From assembly GCA_030038885.1 (NCBI GenBank), contig JASHQY010000119.1, positions 1-13,887 of the forward strand: a stretch of DNA of 13,887 nt, given 5' to 3'. Below are positions 12,862-13,887 of this stretch, piece by piece; the stretch's first letter is position 1; the number at the start of each line of letters is the position of its first letter. Below the pieces are notes generated by a model. The model did no database searches. It was not told where the DNA came from and was given only the letters and a program-made list of their open reading frames with translations. Origin of the DNA: Thermoplasmata archaeon. Lineage in GTDB: Archaea > Thermoplasmatota > Thermoplasmata > Lutacidiplasmatales > UBA184. The translations under genes were made by a program, and so were the position numbers.

Positions 12862-13887
12862 ATGGACTTCCGGTTCCTCGGCGGCGCGTCGGAGATCGGG
12901 TCGCTCGGGCTGGTCGTGCGCGACCAGGGGCGGACCCTCCTCTTCGACTACGGGATGACCCCGACCGACCCGCCGACGTACCCTCGCCCGGCGCCCGTGA
13001 ACATCGACGTCGCGTTCCTGTCGCACGCGCACCTCGACCACTCGGGGATGACCCCCGTGCTCAGCCGGCTCCCGAAGGCCCGGCTGGTCGCGACACCGGT
13101 CACGATCGCGGTCGCGGACCTGCTCACGAAGGACGCGCTCAAGATCGCGCGGCTCGAGGGCTATCTGCCGGCCTACACCACCCAGGACATCCACTCGGTC
13201 GGCGCGCGCTTCACCGCGATCGACCGGCACGCGACGTTCCGGCACAAGGGGATCGAGGTCCAGATGGCGTCCGCCGGCCACATCCCGGGCGCCTCGATGA
13301 TGCTCTACCGGGGCGCGAAGGACGTCCTGTTCACCGGCGATCTGCAGACGATGCCGACGCACCTGGTTGGCGGGGCCGAGCCGCTCGAGTGCGACATCCT
13401 CGTGATCGAGTCGACCTACGCCGGCAAGGAGCACCCGGACCGGCGCGAGACCGAGCGCCGGTTCCGCGACAAGGTCGCGGAGACCGTCGAGCGGGGCGGC
13501 AAGGTGATCGTGCCCGCCTTCGCCGTCGGCCGCGCGCAGGAGGTGCTGATGGCGCTCGCGGCCTCGGGGTTCGAGACGTACCTCGACGGGATGGCGCGCA
13601 AGGTCAACGAGATCTACCTGAGCGACCCCGACTACCTCGCGGACTCCCGGCGGTTCCGCCGCTCGCTCGAAGGGGTCACCGTCGTCGAGCACCCGGGCGA
13701 CCGACGGAAGGCGCTCCGCGAGGCGGACGTCATCGTGACGACGGGCGGCATGCTCGACGGTGGACCGGTGCTCTTCTATGTGGGAGAACTGTACCGTGAC
13801 GCCAACAGCTCGATCTTCCTGACCGGCTACCAGGTCGAGGGATCGAACGGGCGCCAGCTCCTCGAGGAGGGCACGCTCACGATCGAC
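12862..13887 (+). CDS. Metallo-beta-lactamase/beta-CASP RNA nuclease (aCPSF2-like), C-terminus beyond the window
   Basis: An mRNA 3'-end processing and decay nuclease related to CPSF73 and RNase J. The frame is open for 342 codons to the right edge. Metallo-beta-lactamase motifs: SHAHLDHSG (54-62, with H55, H57, D59 and H60), SAGHIPGAS (137-145, H140) and LFTGDLQ (156-162, D160). Beta-CASP elements follow: VIESTYAG (181-188, E183), KVIVPAFAVGRAQEVL, and the TTGGMLDGGPVLFYV and TGYQVEGSNGRQLLEEG segments. The protein begins directly with the lactamase fold. There is no N-terminal KH pair, which separates it from aCPSF1 and suggests the aCPSF2-type exonuclease. The last motifs, including the final His, lie outside the window. 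It has its own promoter, divergent from the phosphatase operon. Confidence 0.93.
   Translation, partial: MDFRFLGGASEIGSLGLVVRDQGRTLLFDYGMTPTDPPTYPRPAPVNIDVAFLSHAHLDHSGMTPVLSRLPKARLVATPVTIAVADLLTKDALKIARLEGYLPAYTTQDIHSVGARFTAIDRHATFRHKGIEVQMASAGHIPGASMMLYRGAKDVLFTGDLQTMPTHLVGGAEPLECDILVIESTYAGKEHPDRRETERRFRDKVAETVERGGKVIVPAFAVGRAQEVLMALAASGFETYLDGMARKVNEIYLSDPDYLADSRRFRRSLEGVTVVEHPGDRRKALREADVIVTTGGMLDGGPVLFYVGELYRDANSSIFLTGYQVEGSNGRQLLEEGTLTID

Noticed and set aside
1..13887. CRISPR arrays, insertion sequences, prophage genes, rRNA or tRNA genes
   Set aside because: I saw no regularly spaced repeats, transposase motifs, terminal inverted repeats, phage genes or RNA genes in the window.

Overview
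The window is gene-dense, very GC-rich DNA that I read as archaeal. The gene content is archaeal: a TruD/Pus7-type tRNA pseudouridine synthase, paired KaiC/RAD55-type ATPases, a Dpo4-like polymerase, an IMPase-NAD kinase pair, an HTH-CBS regulator and a beta-CASP nuclease of the aCPSF2 type. A/T-rich TATA-like boxes also stand out against the GC background about 25-30 bases ahead of several start codons. A high-GC Thermoplasmatota-like lineage is my best guess, but there is no rRNA or other marker here to prove it. Most genes begin or end within a few bases of a neighbour, and no gene-free stretch exceeds about 180 bases. The many very long ORFs in other frames are artefacts of high GC.

Layout. 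Bases 1-4086, minus strand, possible operon in transcription order: truD; a 305-aa RecA/KaiC-fold protein with a ruined nucleotide site; a 241-aa intact KaiC-like ATPase that overlaps it by 14 bases; and a Y-family DNA polymerase (dinB) running off the left edge. Bases 4269-4748, plus: an orphan 159-aa protein. Bases 4756-6168, minus: an MFS transporter. Bases 6293-6874, minus: a small HExxH zinc metallopeptidase-like protein. Bases 6968-7939, plus: a P1/DmpA family (S58) self-cleaving aminopeptidase-like protein, overlapping tail to tail with an HTH-CBS regulator (7913-8494, minus). The regulator is divergent from a small acidic zinc-finger protein (8604-8864, plus). Bases 8973-10565, plus: a radical SAM enzyme. 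Bases 10569-12764, minus, overlapping operon: IMPase-family phosphatase, NAD kinase, JAMM/MPN metalloprotease. Bases 12862-13887, plus: a beta-CASP RNA-processing nuclease running off the right edge.

How the genes work together. The clearest functional unit is phosphatase plus NAD kinase, which share a GTGA stop-start overlap; the same two activities are fused in some methanogens. The most intriguing unit is the intact and degenerate KaiC-like pair next to a translesion polymerase. It recalls, by layout only, the bacterial ImuA-ImuB arrangement of a RecA-like protein with a Y-family polymerase. The other genes look like independent housekeeping or accessory units, each with its own promoter.
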